From Fusarium oxysporum f. sp. lycopersici 4287 (taxonomy: Eukaryota; Ascomycota; Sordariomycetes; Hypocreales; Nectriaceae): a stretch of 64,000 bases of DNA. Below, in pieces: positions 32,702 to 44,562 of this stretch. The notes beneath the pieces were generated by a model. The model saw only the letters and a list, made by a program, of their open reading frames with translations, did no database searches and was not told the origin of the DNA. How positions within the stretch are numbered: position 1 is the stretch's first letter; every line of letters begins with the position of its first letter. The position numbers and the translations under genes are program-made. The DNA is taken from the NCBI RefSeq assembly GCF_000149955.1, contig NC_030988.1:989088-1053087 (forward strand), read 5' to 3'.

Positions 32702-35700
32702 CAGACCTGCGTATTTGGATATGATATATCGATATCAACTGTGCTATCTGGATATATCGATATTGATATATATCGATATCGATATAACTCTCTGCCTCTT
32801 AAATTGATATCGAGATTGATATCCACCTAAATACCGCTCTCTGATTAGCTGAAAAGATCTTATCAATCGATTAGATGATGAAAAGGCTTCTGTCGCATAT
32901 CACCACTAGGTTCGTGCGACTGGATATGAAACACGGGGCGTACCTTGGGGTCGCGTATCCGGTTTCACATCTGGCCTGTCGCATAATCCTAACATGGGCT
33001 CAAATAGCTGTTCCCGAACACATGGCTGTTCGATTTCTTTTGTTCTTTAGATAACTCTCATCAATTGACGGGTGCCATCAATGATCCCTGTGGAGCCAAT
33101 TGTCTGACAACTTCTCTCAATTTCAACATCAGCACCACCATCTCAGTACTCGTTCAAACGGCCCTAGGTATTCTAGCATAATTAGCTTATCCAGGTGATT
33201 TATCGACCATGGCATCATCTCAGACCACCGCCGCCTCTACGCCCTCGATTTCGGACCAGCCCATTACTGGGACGTCTCTGGACTTTTCTCTCTTCTTCAA
33301 AGCAACGTATCCTGATGAGGACACCCAGAACACCACCGGCGGGTCACGTAAGCGCAAATCCAGGGGTATGGTGATGTATCGATGCCTCCATTGCCCTGCC
33401 GATAAGCCCTGGGCGAATCGGAAGCGGGACAACGCATGGCATCACGCCCGGCGGTGCCATGCCGATATTATCTCTTCCCTCGATCGCACGCTCATTGGGG
33501 GCAGTTCTGATGTCCTAGATGATGAAAGGGAAGCCACACGCCCTCGGATTGATGCTTTCTTTCCCTCTCGTTACTCGGATGTCTCTCTCCGCCGTATGTT
33601 CAACCGCGATCGGTATTTAGATGCAATAATCAGCCTAATCACACGCCGCCGGCTTGCCTTCTCAGCAATTAACTGGGATGAGATGCAAGAGATTATGCTA
33701 GCAGCTAATCCTGCTATAGAGGACCTTTTAGTGACCAACCGAAGTGCTCTAATGCGACTAATTGATGCCACATATGAGTTATATTCTTCTCAGCTCATGG
33801 CAACTCTTGAAGCTTCCATCTCAAAGATCCATATCCTCTCTGATCTCTGGACATCGCCCCATCGCCATGGGATACTCGCCATCTCTGCGCGATGGGTTGA
33901 TCAGGATTATCGGCCACAAAGGGCACTGCTAGCGATGCCGGAATGTCGCTATAGCCATAGTGGTGAAACCCAGGCATCTTTAATTATCGATACACTGGCA
34001 AAGTACGGCATTGCTTCTAAAGTGGGCTACCATGTAGGGGATAATGCCACTTCAAATGATACCTGCTTGTCTTATCTCTCACGGCGGTTACGAGACGACT
34101 ATGGGGTACGATAGCCCTTCCCTTATCTCTGGATTAGGATTAATCGGTTGCTAGTTGACGTTTGATCCCTCTAAGCGCCGTATCCGCTGCGTCGCCCACA
34201 TTATTAACCTATCCCTCCAAGCATTTCTTCTCGCGTCTTCGAAAGAGGCACTAATCGCCGCTCTTGATGCCATCGATGATACCTCAAACGATCAGTTGTT
34301 TGCACAGTTCTACGACACCTTGCACGACGCCGGACAGACAACAAGAACAGATGAAGCCCATCAGAGAAGAAGAGCTTCGCGAAGAGGCAATCGCATACTT
34401 GAGAACTTCACTGGATGGCAGCATATCGTGCCCCTACGGAAAGTACACAACATCGCGGTCTGGATACGTAAATCTACGCTTCATACGGCTATATGGGACG
34501 ATGAAATAAAGCTCCGACTAGGTATAGATAATGCCACACGCTGGAATTCATGGTATCGATTGTTGGATAATTTTCTGCGTTATCAATCCCGTGTAAAACA
34601 GTTCCTAATTGACCATGATAGAGAGCTTCAAGACGATATCCTACTAGCTTCAGAGTGGGAGTTTATTGAACGGACGCATCGTTTCCTACAGCCGTTTGCC
34701 TCAGCTACGTTGTTGGCCGAAGGGGCGCGATCTACACTCTCCCAATCACTCTCGATAATGGATGTTTTATTGCGACAGTACGAGAAGTATAAGGTCGGTG
34801 GCGATGTTTTTTCTTTTATCTAATTGATCGGCTAACTAATTGTCTTATTTAGGAGCTTTATAGTTCAAAGGAAAACCATGATCCCCACATGGTACACTGC
34901 ATCGATATGGGCTGGTTTGTACTTAATAAGTACTACACCTTATCAGACCAGACACCTGTATATGCCGCCGCACTCCTTCTCGATCCCTCGAAACGAAAAA
35001 AATACATTGAGCGGAATTGGGAAGAATCCTGGCACGCGCCTGCTATTGCTGCTGCCCAGCAAATTTGGCTAGATGAATATAATGCCGCGCCAATCCCAGA
35101 ATCCTTGCGGGTGCCTCTAGATGTGTCCTCTTCCTCTGGGAGGCAGCACAACGAGCTGGATGAGTTGTTGAGCGATATTGCTGTTACTGGTCCTATCTTA
35201 GACGACGCCGATGACTTCGAAACCTTTATTGATGCACCACCGACCCGAATAACTGGCTCTCCTCTCCAGTGGTGGCTACATCGAGATCAAAGGAAAGCAT
35301 ATCCGCGGTTATCCCGCATGGCAATTGATATCCTCTCAATCCCTCCTGAATCATCTGATGTTGAGTCTCACTTCTCATCGGCGCGGCGTACGCTATCATG
35401 GGATAGAGAGAGCATGACCTGCGAGAACCTGGCGAAGGTTGAGTGTGTGGGCAACTGGATGCGCGAGGGTATCATTGTACCCAAGTCTCACGGTGGCAGG
35501 GGCGTTATTTCCAGCGTTGCTGTTGAATTTAGCGTTGAAACAGAGGCAGAGGACTTTCTAGATTAGGGTACTTTCTTGTTCTTTCTTCTAGCCTACAAGA
35601 ATTATATGTGGTTTATCTGGATATCAACCTTGCTAAAGCGGCTATGTGGCTGTATGGATATCTACCTGGATATATCGATATCCAGATAATTTCTCCCACT

Positions 35701-35758
35701 TATCTGGATATCGATATAAGGGCCAGAATTTCGGTGGATATCGATATACGCAGGTCTG
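32702..35758 (+). mobile_element. hAT-E, complete element with target duplication (3057 bp)
   Basis: The inverted ends CAGACCTGCGTAT and ATACGCAGGTCTG are flanked by perfect 8-bp duplications GCGGCTAG (32694-32701 and 35759-35766). Subterminal arrays of GATATCGATATC units lie at 32712-32830 and 35610-35750. It is inserted in the Helitron gene. The transposase frame is intact, so this is the most recent and most probably active transposon in the window. Confidence 0.95.
33209..35566 (+). CDS. hAT-E transposase, apparently intact, three exons
   Basis: Exons are 33209-34105, 34155-34793 and 34853-35566, with introns of 49 and 59 bp (GTACGA...CTAG and GTCGGT...TTAG). They give 749 residues without a stop. 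An N-terminal BED finger (YRCLHCPADKPWANRKRDNAWHHARRCH, residues about 53-81) binds DNA. The catalytic region has HILSDLWTSPHRHG, VGYHVGDNATSNDTC and FDPSKRRIRCVAHIINL. NATRWNSWYRLLDNFL precedes the C-terminal dimerisation block YPRLSRMAIDILSIPPESSDVESHFSSARR. Only the intron boundaries are predicted. The first intron follows DDYG, and the reading resumes LTFDPSK, matching the usual family sequence. Confidence 0.9.
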
Positions 35759-35766
35759 GCGGCTAG

Positions 35767-38369
35767 CCAGTCGTCATACTGGGGCATGTGCTGGTAGAGA
35801 CTCCGCCAGTGTAAATCTGCCGGGCTAAACGTGATGAATGCACCAGGACAACCAAGGTTATAGGCATAGGCCTCGAGGTCCTGCCTCTTTTTGTTCCAGA
35901 ATGGACGCGTACCGCGAATAGACACCGCATGCCTTGTGATCGAGTTGATCAGCGCCTGCGCCTCGGGGTCCTCGCTGTGTTCCAGCGCCTGAATAAGTTG
36001 CTCTCGCGTCAGCGGCTGCTGTCTCCCATCATGTTGCTTCACGAAGAATCTGGACCGCGAACGTGCTTGTGACCGCATTAGCGTGTTGAAGGCGACGAAG
36101 CGGAAGGTCGGGTGGCGTGCAAAACGCCCGTCGTGCCAGCGCATCGCGTGCTCGACGTAATCCTTGTAATCAATGGAGCGCAATCGAGGTTCAACAAAGT
36201 CGGCTCTACCGTCAGGAAAGAGGCAGGGAAACGCCAAGGAGAGTAGGGCATGAGAGCGATTGAACTCATTAATGGGTGTGTGTCGTATATTCGGGAGCTG
36301 CAGCTCGTGTTGCGCCTGCGCCTGGAAGCTTGTGGAAAGCTCTGAATCAGCTTCCGACTCTCCGGCGAGAATAGACCGCAGAGCATCGAGCTCCGTGTCC
36401 TTTGCCAACATGTCTGGCACTGCAGCCTCGTCCTCCAGGTCAAGCTCTGCCTCCTGATCTTCCTCGGGTCCAACATCCGCAGCCTCCACCTGACTCTGGG
36501 GGATGGCATCCAGGACATTGCCATCTTGGGGCAATTGATTTAGCCTCTCTTCGTCGATGACGACGCATCGATACCCAGGATGATGGCGCCGGAGGTAGTC
36601 TAGCCATATGACAACCGGCTGGCGGCGGACACGGAACTGGCGGGTGAATTGCCGACTAAGAATTGCGTGGGACGACGTATTGGCAGGACGTAGTAATACA
36701 ATGTTCAACTCCTGCGGCAGAAGCGGGAGCTGGTTGTACACTAAGCCAACCTCACGGAGAAAGTGAACTACGTGCCCCCGATACTTGTACTGCTGCCCTC
36801 GCACAAGCATAATGTTCACGTGGACGTGAACACGAGCAATCAAAGACTCTTCGGTAGGCGTAAGCTGGGCAACCGGGCCGGTACAGGGCCAAAGTCGAGC
36901 TGATTATCCGCAGAGAAGAAGTACGGCTCGTCGGGGTGGCGTTTCTCATCTTTTCGATAACAACGCGCACAAATGCCATCGCAATCGATCTTCATCTGGA
37001 ACCAACACTCCCGGCATCGACCGCAAAACTGCATTTGGTCATTGTCCAGCTTTGTCCAGAACTCGCGGAGGATTGCCTTATCGCGACCAGTCAAGGCGCA
37101 AGCCTCAAGGTCGCCAATCCACACCGGGATCTTGCGCATGAAAGACCGCCGATTCTTCAGGTGGAATTATCACTGGACTCCGAATACGCCGTGGCGGCAT
37201 CGACGATCGAGTTTGCCTTCGAGATTTTCTTGGCCGCCCTCCTGTACCAGGGGCAGGACCACGGCGACCACGCCTTAGCTGTGCGGAAGGCTGCCGCAAG
37301 CGATGGCGAAGAGGGCTTCCATCCACGCAATCATTATCGTCGTTCTCGTCTTCGTCCCCTAGATCGGAATCAGACTCTACCCCTAATTGTTTGAGGTACC
37401 TCCGTGGTCGATCAGGTGAAAGCAGCAAGTTGAAATAGTCATCGGCGTCAATATCAGATTCAGAGAACTGTCCCCTGTCATCCCCTTCCTTGATTATCCC
37501 ATCCCCATCTAGAAACCCACTCGGTCGTAGTTGATCTTGACTCCCATCTACGTTCCGTGGTTAGCCTGAACAAACTACTGGGGCCACAGAACAAGGATAC
37601 CTTCTCCAGGACCCTCAAAATCTTCCAAGAAGCCAAGTTGAGATATTGTGGGAGTCAGTGACACAGTCTCCCCTGCACGGCGTCGTGAACGATGGTCGCG
37701 CTGGATAACAGCCAGCTTGGCCCTCGCCCCAGCCTTCAAGGAATCATCTTGCGAGTCCTTCCCCCCCTTGTGGAACCTGGTGGCCAAGTAAGGGTAATCC
37801 ACACCAGGTGTGCTGCTTCGAAGAGTAGATGGATCAGAATGTGAGACGAGTGGATGGGTCGTTGGCTGCACAGGCGGTGACGGAGCTAGAGCCCGGAAGA
37901 GCCGCGAGCTTTGTTGGGTTGGTGGAATTGGCGTCCCTAGCACTACGTGCGGCTGGCTAATTGACTCTCCGAATAAACTCCTAGCTGTATGAAGTTGCCG
38001 TAGCTTCTCTGGCGATGTAGGCTGGGTTCCGGATCTCTCGTTGGGAGGCGATAGGCCAGCATCTCCTTCGGTTCTCTTCGTGGCAGGTCTGCCAGGTGAG
38101 GATGGACGAAGTGCAATGTTCCGCAGCGTCTGGAGCACGACTTTGGATCTAGAATGCTTCATTTGATGAGGGTTAAGAGACTTATAGACGAGGAAGGCAG
38201 AACTTACATGAGAAACGCGCTGGTTACGGCAGTCTATGCATTGCTTAGTTTGCCCAGCAGACTGCCTCTTTGCTCTGAAGGCACTCTCCGGTCTCTCCTC
38301 CCCACAACGAGCACAAACAACGAAGAGTAAATCAGTAGAGAGCTCTTCGGGGTTGAGACCGATATCCAT
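35767..38369 (-). pseudogene. Helitron Rep-helicase, N-terminal half
   Basis: Begins at ATG 38369 with a zinc-ribbon-like CARCGEERPESAFRAKRQ...CIDCRNQR. Predicted introns are 38157-38207 (51 bp) and 37548-37600 (53 bp); both keep the frame. After an acidic Ser-rich region the frame is disrupted near 37110-37140, then continues with FCGRCRECWFQMKI...CARCYRK (zinc finger). It shifts again near 36863, where one A appears to be lost (RLPSLRLPKSL then ESLIARVHVHVNIM). The long last segment carries the Helitron_like_N domain (FNRSHALLSLAFPCLFPDG and GCPGAFITFSPADLHWRSLYQHMPQ). Two frameshifts plus the hAT-E insertion make it non-functional as assembled. Confidence 0.8.
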
Positions 38370-39546
38370 TACTCAATCAACGAGGCCATATCGAGACCTG
38401 TCGAATTGGGGAGATGAATTGAACGCGTGGTACTGGCACAGTACTGAGTAAACAAACAATTCCAAATGGACGCAAGCTGCCGGCACTCCGCGTGAGCCTT
38501 TCAGGGGCCAGCACCGATTGGCCCCACTCTTTTGGTGCCATCAGCCAGTTGCGCGTTCTTTCGCGGCTGGCCATACAAAATCTGGACCAATCAGATTCCG
38601 AGAAACTTATTTATCCCTGTCTGCACCAAACCCTCATTACTCGGGAAAACTTATGAATTAATGTAGAGTCAGCCTTCGGCTGAATTAACTTTGATCATGA
38701 TGTGAGGGGAAACCTTGGTACTTCCAACAAAAGCACATCGCGAATGGGACCCTATATTGTTTCGCCGAGAGTGCGTGTTTTTGAAAGGTGGGTGGCTATT
38801 TCTAGCAGCTCATCGTACATGCTAGGAGTAGGATGACTTCTTGGCTAACCTGATGCGCAGGCAACGGGGCTGATGTCAGTAGGCCCTTCTTCAGGCCTTT
38901 GAGAAAAGTAGTCAACAGTTGGCCCAGTTCCGGGCTGGCGTGCTTCGCATCAAGAACAAAACAAACTCAGAGTCCTAACTGACAAAGCCCAAAGGGACGA
39001 TGCGCATGATGCGGGCCATTGCCACCATTTCTAGACCTCCAACAGGAACAGGCACTTCTTTGGAAGCAGGAGGGCTCCAATATCTTAGAGGCGAACGAAA
39101 ATATTAATGCGGTTCTCTGGGGCGCAAGTTATCGGACCTCCACAAAATGACAGAGCATTGGGCATCGATGATGGAGTCGTGAAGTTTAACAGAGAGTACG
39201 ATCGCTTACTCGGTGCAGAAGCATACCGGTATTTGATACCCCAGCCTGGTTACCAACTGAGCTGTGCTTCGATACCAACTTGGCGCCACCGCGCAATCGA
39301 TGTCGATTCCACCTGGCCGAATGTGCATCCATACATACATTCCATATATAAAGAACCCCCCTCAGCCTACACCGCCGGTCGGACCCTAATAACACAAACA
39401 CCGATCTCAGCTTCTTCTCAACGCTTCCAGCGCTTCCTTTGGCTTCCTGCCATCGAGGTAAGGCGCGCGATGCCAGCATCAGCTGTCAGGTCTATCAACT
39501 CAAAGGCTTCCTGCCATCACCCTACTTCGCCAATCTTTTATGGTAA
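38370..39546. other. Intergenic 1.2 kb; possible pogo C-terminal relic
   Basis: Includes the Helitron 5' region. At about 38870-39095 a broken plus-strand reading (QQLAQFRAGVLRIKNK, then RAIATISRPP) faintly resembles C-termini of fungal pogo transposases, in more than one frame. TATATAAAG at about 39345 looks promoter-like but no gene follows that I can support. Confidence 0.25.
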
Positions 39547-39990
39547 AACCAAGCCCACAACTCTCTCCTGTGAAATATTTTGCCTTGGCACCCGCTGTTA
39601 GCGTTCTGCTAGGGCAGAAAATTTTTACAGGCCAAAATGGCAACAAAAGCAGCTGCGGGACTAGCGGGACCCTAACAGTCGCTGGAAGAAAGGGATTCAG
39701 AGAGTTGACCTTTCTTCGTGATGAGTGTCCTCAACGACACTGAGTTTCGCGAGCTCTTGGCATCGCCTCCGGGCTCTATTTTATATGTGGCATTTCTGGC
39801 TTCTTCATACCTCGACATTTCAGCTTCGCGAGCCTGCGACATTCCGGCCTCTGTGCCCCTCGACTTCCCGTACGACCGACTTCTGCAGCTTCGGCTGCCC
39901 TACATGGCTCGCTGCCCTCTTTGCAGCCTCGGCTGCTGCCTGGAACACAACCTGGCTTCGACAATCTGTCGCACTGGCTGAGACCACTAG
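39547..39990 (-). repeat. Dispersed repeat with fold-back end, copy 2 (inverted)
   Basis: Reverse-complement relative of 25735-26076 over its whole length, with the CAACTCTC/GAGAGTTG ends and internal CTGTTAG/CTAACAG pair. I estimate identity at around 85 per cent by eye. Confidence 0.6.
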
Positions 39991-40009
39991 ACAAAACCGC
40001 TGGGTCGAA

Positions 40010-40605
40010 ACGGTACAGAGCTTACCTGGAGACCGTGGAATGAGGCGACTACCTCGTCCACAGAGCAGCGTTCTAGCCGCCTTGGGGTTTTCTCCTGCAA
40101 GGGTTTTCCCCAAGGATGCACGGTTCTAGGGTTGCAGCTACTGGAGATCTTAGGGGTTCATGGACTTCCTGCCTCAGGGTATGGAAAGCCACTTGATCTA
40201 TCTGTGCAAGAGAATTCTAGGCTGGAGAGGAATAGATCCCGCTGACGGGATGACCTCTTGAAAGTAAATGCGCCTTTGTGCCGATGATATGCTGGATGAA
40301 CTAGATGGGAGACGCTGCTGGAGGGAAGCTCTGCTAAGATCAACTGTATTGATGTCCAATGGGACGTGCTTCACCGACAACTACTGTAAGGCTAGCTGCG
40401 GGTAGAAAGGTGCCTTTTGGGGGAATGAGTAGAGAAAAAGCTCGAGCATGTATAACGGCTCCGACGCAAAGGCCTTGCAGATGACCTGAGCGAGGATCAG
40501 CACGGCAGCGAGTTTAGATAGTTTAGCCCAGCACGTCCTGTGCTCCAGTAGGAGACTTTTCGGGGCCTACGGCCCCCCGGACGAAAAATACACATACATA
40601 CATAC
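40010..40605 (+). mobile_element. LINE 3' terminal relic with (CATA)n tail
   Basis: Non-coding 3' end of a LINE. It ends CCCAGCACGTCCTGTGCTCC...CCGGACGAAAAATACA followed by CATA repeats. The same 3' region, in minus orientation with a (CAAA)n tail, is at 51040-51500, and the shared blocks include GAGAATTCT, CCGCTGACGGG and TATGCTGGATG. The variable tails on a shared body identify target-primed retrotransposition. Confidence 0.7.
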
Positions 40606-40967
40606 GATTGTCTCAGCCGAAGACGGTTGCCAAGCAGTTGGAAAAGGCAGTCGTTGCAGCTTTACCTCCTAACCCGATTATTGAAGAACTGCCCAAGATC
40701 ACCTGGAAGAACTGTCGCTTCGTCCAAGAAGATTCGCTGGCTCGAAAAGGTGCAAAGGGCAGGAAGAGCTGGATTAGGTCGCACGGGACCTTCCTTGTCG
40801 AACTGAACTATCAAGATCAACCGATTGGCCATATCTGGTGCTGCAATCGATGTGACATGAAAGGCGCAGCGGAGTTCTTGGTGCAAGCCACGTCTTCCGC
40901 AGCAGATCATCTCCGAAAGCATGCACTTGTCCCGTTCAATATTGTTCACATGATACCCAGCAGCTGA
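40606..40967 (+). pseudogene. hAT-G transposase N-terminal fragment (BED finger)
   Basis: About 120 residues, lacking an ATG because the LINE tail abuts the coding sequence. A BED finger is visible (WCCNRCDMKG...ADHLRKH) after a basic RKGAKGRKSWIRSHGTF block, typical of a hAT subfamily in Fusarium. The frame ends at a TGA at 40965, and catalytic domains are absent. The element's far end follows directly. Confidence 0.65.
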
Positions 40968-40984
40968 CCGACCTGCATAAAGCT

Positions 40985-41072
40985 CACCGGATCACCCCAG
41001 CCACTCTACCCGGGTAGAGTAGAAGAGATACCTCCTCTACCCAACCGGGTAGAGTGGGTAGAGCTCCCTCTA
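40985..41072. repeat. hAT-G end with CTCTACCC array
   Basis: Repeated CTCTACCC/GGGTAGAG units, including the palindrome CTCTACCCGGGTAGAG, end at TAGAGGGAGCTC read from 41072 leftward. This fits a hAT TIR (TAGAG). The first three bases of that end form the stop codon of the transcription factor gene. Confidence 0.55.
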
Positions 41073-44013
41073 CAATGCCCAAGTATGGCCATCACCCAGA
41101 CTGGTACTAGCATCCATTGAGTATCCGCCATAGATAAATTGACGATCAAGCGGGTCGATGTTCCCATTCGAGCCCTGCCCAAAGTTCATTGCAAACGGCT
41201 GCGGTGGGAAAAAGGTGGGCGTATGTGCATGGTGAGCAAATGAAGTCATATTAACCGGGCTCATAGGTAACATGGTGGTGCTAAAATCCGGGCTCTGCTG
41301 GTTTGATGCTGTGAGAGGGTTGAAGCCTGCTGAACCTGTAATTTGCAATCCCAAACCACCTGAGAGCTTGCGTTCCTGGGAGACTGCGTCTGCATCTGTA
41401 CTCTGCAACCAATCGAGATTCCGGTCAGACTGTGCTGGCATGTCAGTCTGTTTCTTGGCGTTTTGCTTTCGTTTCGGCGCTGCCGCGCTGATAGTATCCT
41501 TATTCTCAACCCTTTGCGGTGTTGGAAGCGTGAAGTATTCCTCCACTGATCGCAGTTCGGGATTCGCTTCGAGGACGCCGTCTGCTCCTGAATCCTTTCG
41601 TTTGTGAGTGGCAGGGTCCATAAACTCAGCGTGAGAAAGACCGCGAGGGTAACGGTTAAACCAGTCTCCGTATTGAAGGAAAGAAAGCTGTGTGGCTCGT
41701 TCTTCGACATTCGCACCAGCTCTCATAGCGTCCAAGACATTTTGATACTGAGTGCGAACGTTCTCCACCATCCAGTGAAACATGCCCCAATACTTCTTCA
41801 TTTTGTGAAGATACTTGACATTGGTGGTCAAATTGGCCTGGGCTGCTAGCTTCATGGATGGATTGCGGGAGATAATACCCACGCTGTGAACTGTTGCCGA
41901 GGAAAAGGCGCAGTATCCAGCAAACGGAGCCGAAACAAAGCATCCCGACTGTTCAGCCTCACGAAGGAGCTCGGATATTCGGTTCGCAGCGTTGAAGGTC
42001 CTCTTGCTTGCTTCAAAGAAGAAATCATCATGTACACCATGTTGCTTTCGTGCTGACATAGCAGCTCGACTCACTAAGAGAATGTTATGCTGCAGGCAGA
42101 TATGCATGAAAAGAAACTGGCTTGGCGTGTTCTCTGTCTTGTGGACCTCGAGGTTCTCTGCAGAGTACTTAAGTGACAAGGGCAGACTAGCTTCAAGGTT
42201 TACAGCATCATTGAGATGCTTCATGTGGTGAGACTCGTCTTCCCATAATGGATTGGGGTCTAGATCCTTACACCCTTGGCTCAGGTAGGTGGTGATCCGT
42301 CCCCATAAGGTAATGGCTCGAATCAGGAAAGCCGCAACTCCCATGTTCTCTCGTACATCAGCGATTTGTCCGTCGTTGGGCGACGGCGGATGAGGTACTC
42401 GACCATCCAACATCTCGGTGGGCGCAGGCAGGCCGAATTGGAAATACTTTTCCTTTACCGGCAGAGGAATCTGAATTGTATCCTCCCTGACGAACATGGG
42501 TCGATCTGTCCCAGAAGAGTTGAAGCGATCCATGAGAAAGCAGGCCCACATTATGCGTCGCCGAATCTCTCGATCAATGAAGCTGAGCTGTGTTTTGGTG
42601 CCATTACGGTCCAAGGGATCGTATTCCAAGTCTTTATGTAACTGGAGAGCGAAAGCCATTCGGATAGCTTGTCCACCCAGGGCCCAGCTACGGCCGCCCT
42701 GGCACGTTCCAAATTCATGAAGGCCCAAAATGAGAAGACATGTCAGGATGGTGAGGTTTGGCCATTCGTATCGTCTGGTGCAAATATCTCGAGCGTGTGA
42801 TGCCCATTCTTCACCGCGTAAGAATTCAGGCCCTGAAGAACTCACTAGAGGGCTTGAGGTAAAACGAGCAGCTACAGCGCACACTGTGAGAACAAGCACC
42901 GGAGGTAGTGTGCCATTTCTGTTGACAGTCAGCAGGATACGTGAGATTCAACCCAAAAAGAACTCACTTTAGCTTTCGCATATAGCTTGGCTTGTGTAGA
43001 AGATGGTAAGATTGACCATAGATGTTGTCGAAAAACACCTCTGCCAGATGCTCCTGTATCTCCTTGGAGGGGAGTGCGTCGGTGCCTTCGTGTTGCAGCT
43101 TATTCTCCTCCCCTTCCTGGACTTGTAAGCTACTGGACCCATCATCGCCCTCAGTCTTTGGCTCCGAAGGCGCCTTCGCCCAAGCTTCCAGATCAGGCCC
43201 GAATGCTTCCTCGGCGCCGCGCTTCTTGGTTGGCTGACTGGAAGGTACAGTTCCTGGTATCGCCGGTTTGACCACGGGGCGAGTTACGGATGACGCGACT
43301 TCCTGATCCGATTTGGATATGGCCTCGATGACGCGTTCTTCCATGCGCTTCGGTCGCTTATCGAGCATAGCCATGCAATTTGTCCGAGGCGCAGCTTTCC
43401 GAGTCGTAACCTTATAGACACATGGGATATATGAGCGTAGACAGTGCTCGCAGGCGGGTTTCTCGCCTGAGCAACGGCTCTTCTTTCGGCGACATGCAAC
43501 GCAAGCAAGCGGGAGGCGTTTTCTTTCCTTACCAGCCTTTGTCTTAAGTTCACTCCACGCAGGTGTGGCATCGGCTTTATCCTCCTTAGGTTTACCACCT
43601 GGATCTATGCCACCCGCACGGCTACGGGAAGCCAAACCAAACTCATCGGTAGTCGGGTCTTCGGGGGCCTCGGATGCGGGAGATGTCCGATCTGGGTGGG
43701 CCTTGGAGCCTTCCATGCTCTGGTTGCGGTTGCCCGTAGGCAAGGTGCCGAACGGCAGACCGCTATGTGCAAGGCCAGAAATGGCCTGGTGCTGGGGAAG
43801 CGCAGTGGGAGATTGGAACGTGTGGGTGTGATCTACTAGGGAAACGAGAGAAGCCCGGACAGGAAGACCATAGTAAGCAAACGCAAAATCGTCGAAGTTT
43901 GTGAAATCCATTAGGACGCTGTGAGAGGGAGGAGGTACAGCGTGCAATTCAGGAACGTCGCGATAGAGTTGAGGACCGGAATCGAAGGACTGTTGGGCAT
44001 ATTGAGGATTCAA
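41070..44013 (-). CDS. Zn(II)2Cys6 fungal transcription factor, two exons
   Basis: Nuclear DNA-binding regulator. Exon 1 (44013-42968) and exon 2 (42918-41070) flank a 49-bp intron (GTGAGT...CAACAG) and give 964 residues. The binuclear zinc cluster is CVACRRKKSRC...CEHCLRSYIPC (C-X2-C-X6-C-X6-C-X2-C-X6-C), at about residues 170-197. The fungal-specific regulatory domain follows, with GGRSWALGGQAIRMAFALQL and REIRRRIMWACFLMDRFNSS. The C-terminus is Ser/Pro/Gln-rich. Domain order and length recall regulators duplicated on F. oxysporum accessory chromosomes, such as EBR1-like or FTF-type factors, but I cannot settle which. A mimp-like element lies 334 bp upstream. The stop codon coincides with the end of hAT-G, so the native C-terminus may have been altered. 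Confidence 0.9.
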
Positions 44014-44347
44014 AACGGCACGGCCGGACAGAGTTACGACGCGGCCACCCGAGGCCGAGAACGGATAGACGGAACGGACGGCCCGGCTGCCCTACATAGT
44101 TTCTTTTAGCAAAACTTTGACCTTTGCTGCCGAGGCACGGTTCGGTAATTTGGGCGGCAAGTGTTCAATGATATTGAATACGAGGCGTTGTGGTGGCCTC
44201 ACACTGGCCTGCACTCCAGGGCGAATCAGCACTAGGTTTTTAAGACCACAATCAGAATTCCTCGTCTTGTATATTCTAACTGCTTGTTTACATGCATTAA
44301 TAACATAGAAACGCTTTTTTTCTGTTTAGATCTATGTTGCTGTTGTA
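44014..44347 (-). promoter_or_regulatory. Promoter region of the transcription factor
   Basis: 334 bp between the ATG at 44013 and the mimp-like element. No clear TATA box. The mimp end could supply or alter regulatory sites, as proposed for other mimp-linked genes. Confidence 0.4.
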
Positions 44348-44562
44348 CAGTTGGGGGGGGGGGGGGGCAAAAAGTATTCGCAGGTGTGTAAGTTGTGTTA
44401 TCTGCGCTAGTTAGTAGCTTACCTTAGCTTATGTACTTGAGACTAGGTTATCCGCTGGTCTCGGTGTAATATAGGGTACTGAGGACCTGACAAGCTACCC
44501 CTAACTAGCTTCCGAGCAACAAACCTACCTACACACCTGCGAATACTTTTTGCATCCCACTG
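44348..44562. mobile_element. mimp-like MITE with a G15 run (215 bp)
   Basis: The right end TTTTTGCATCCCACTG is canonical. The left end starts CAGTT and then has fifteen G before CAAAAAGTATTCGCAGGTGT, where canonical members read GGGATG. The left flank is TA; the right flank reads TG. The same subfamily is at 55143-55460. Confidence 0.75.

Noticed and set aside
38870..39095. Complete pogo transposase C-terminus
   Set aside because: Similarity is faint and spread over frames with stops; mentioned only as a possible relic.
39107..39601. 164-codon plus-strand ORF
   Set aside because: Composition and lack of any motif suggest chance. Its end runs into the inverted dispersed repeat.
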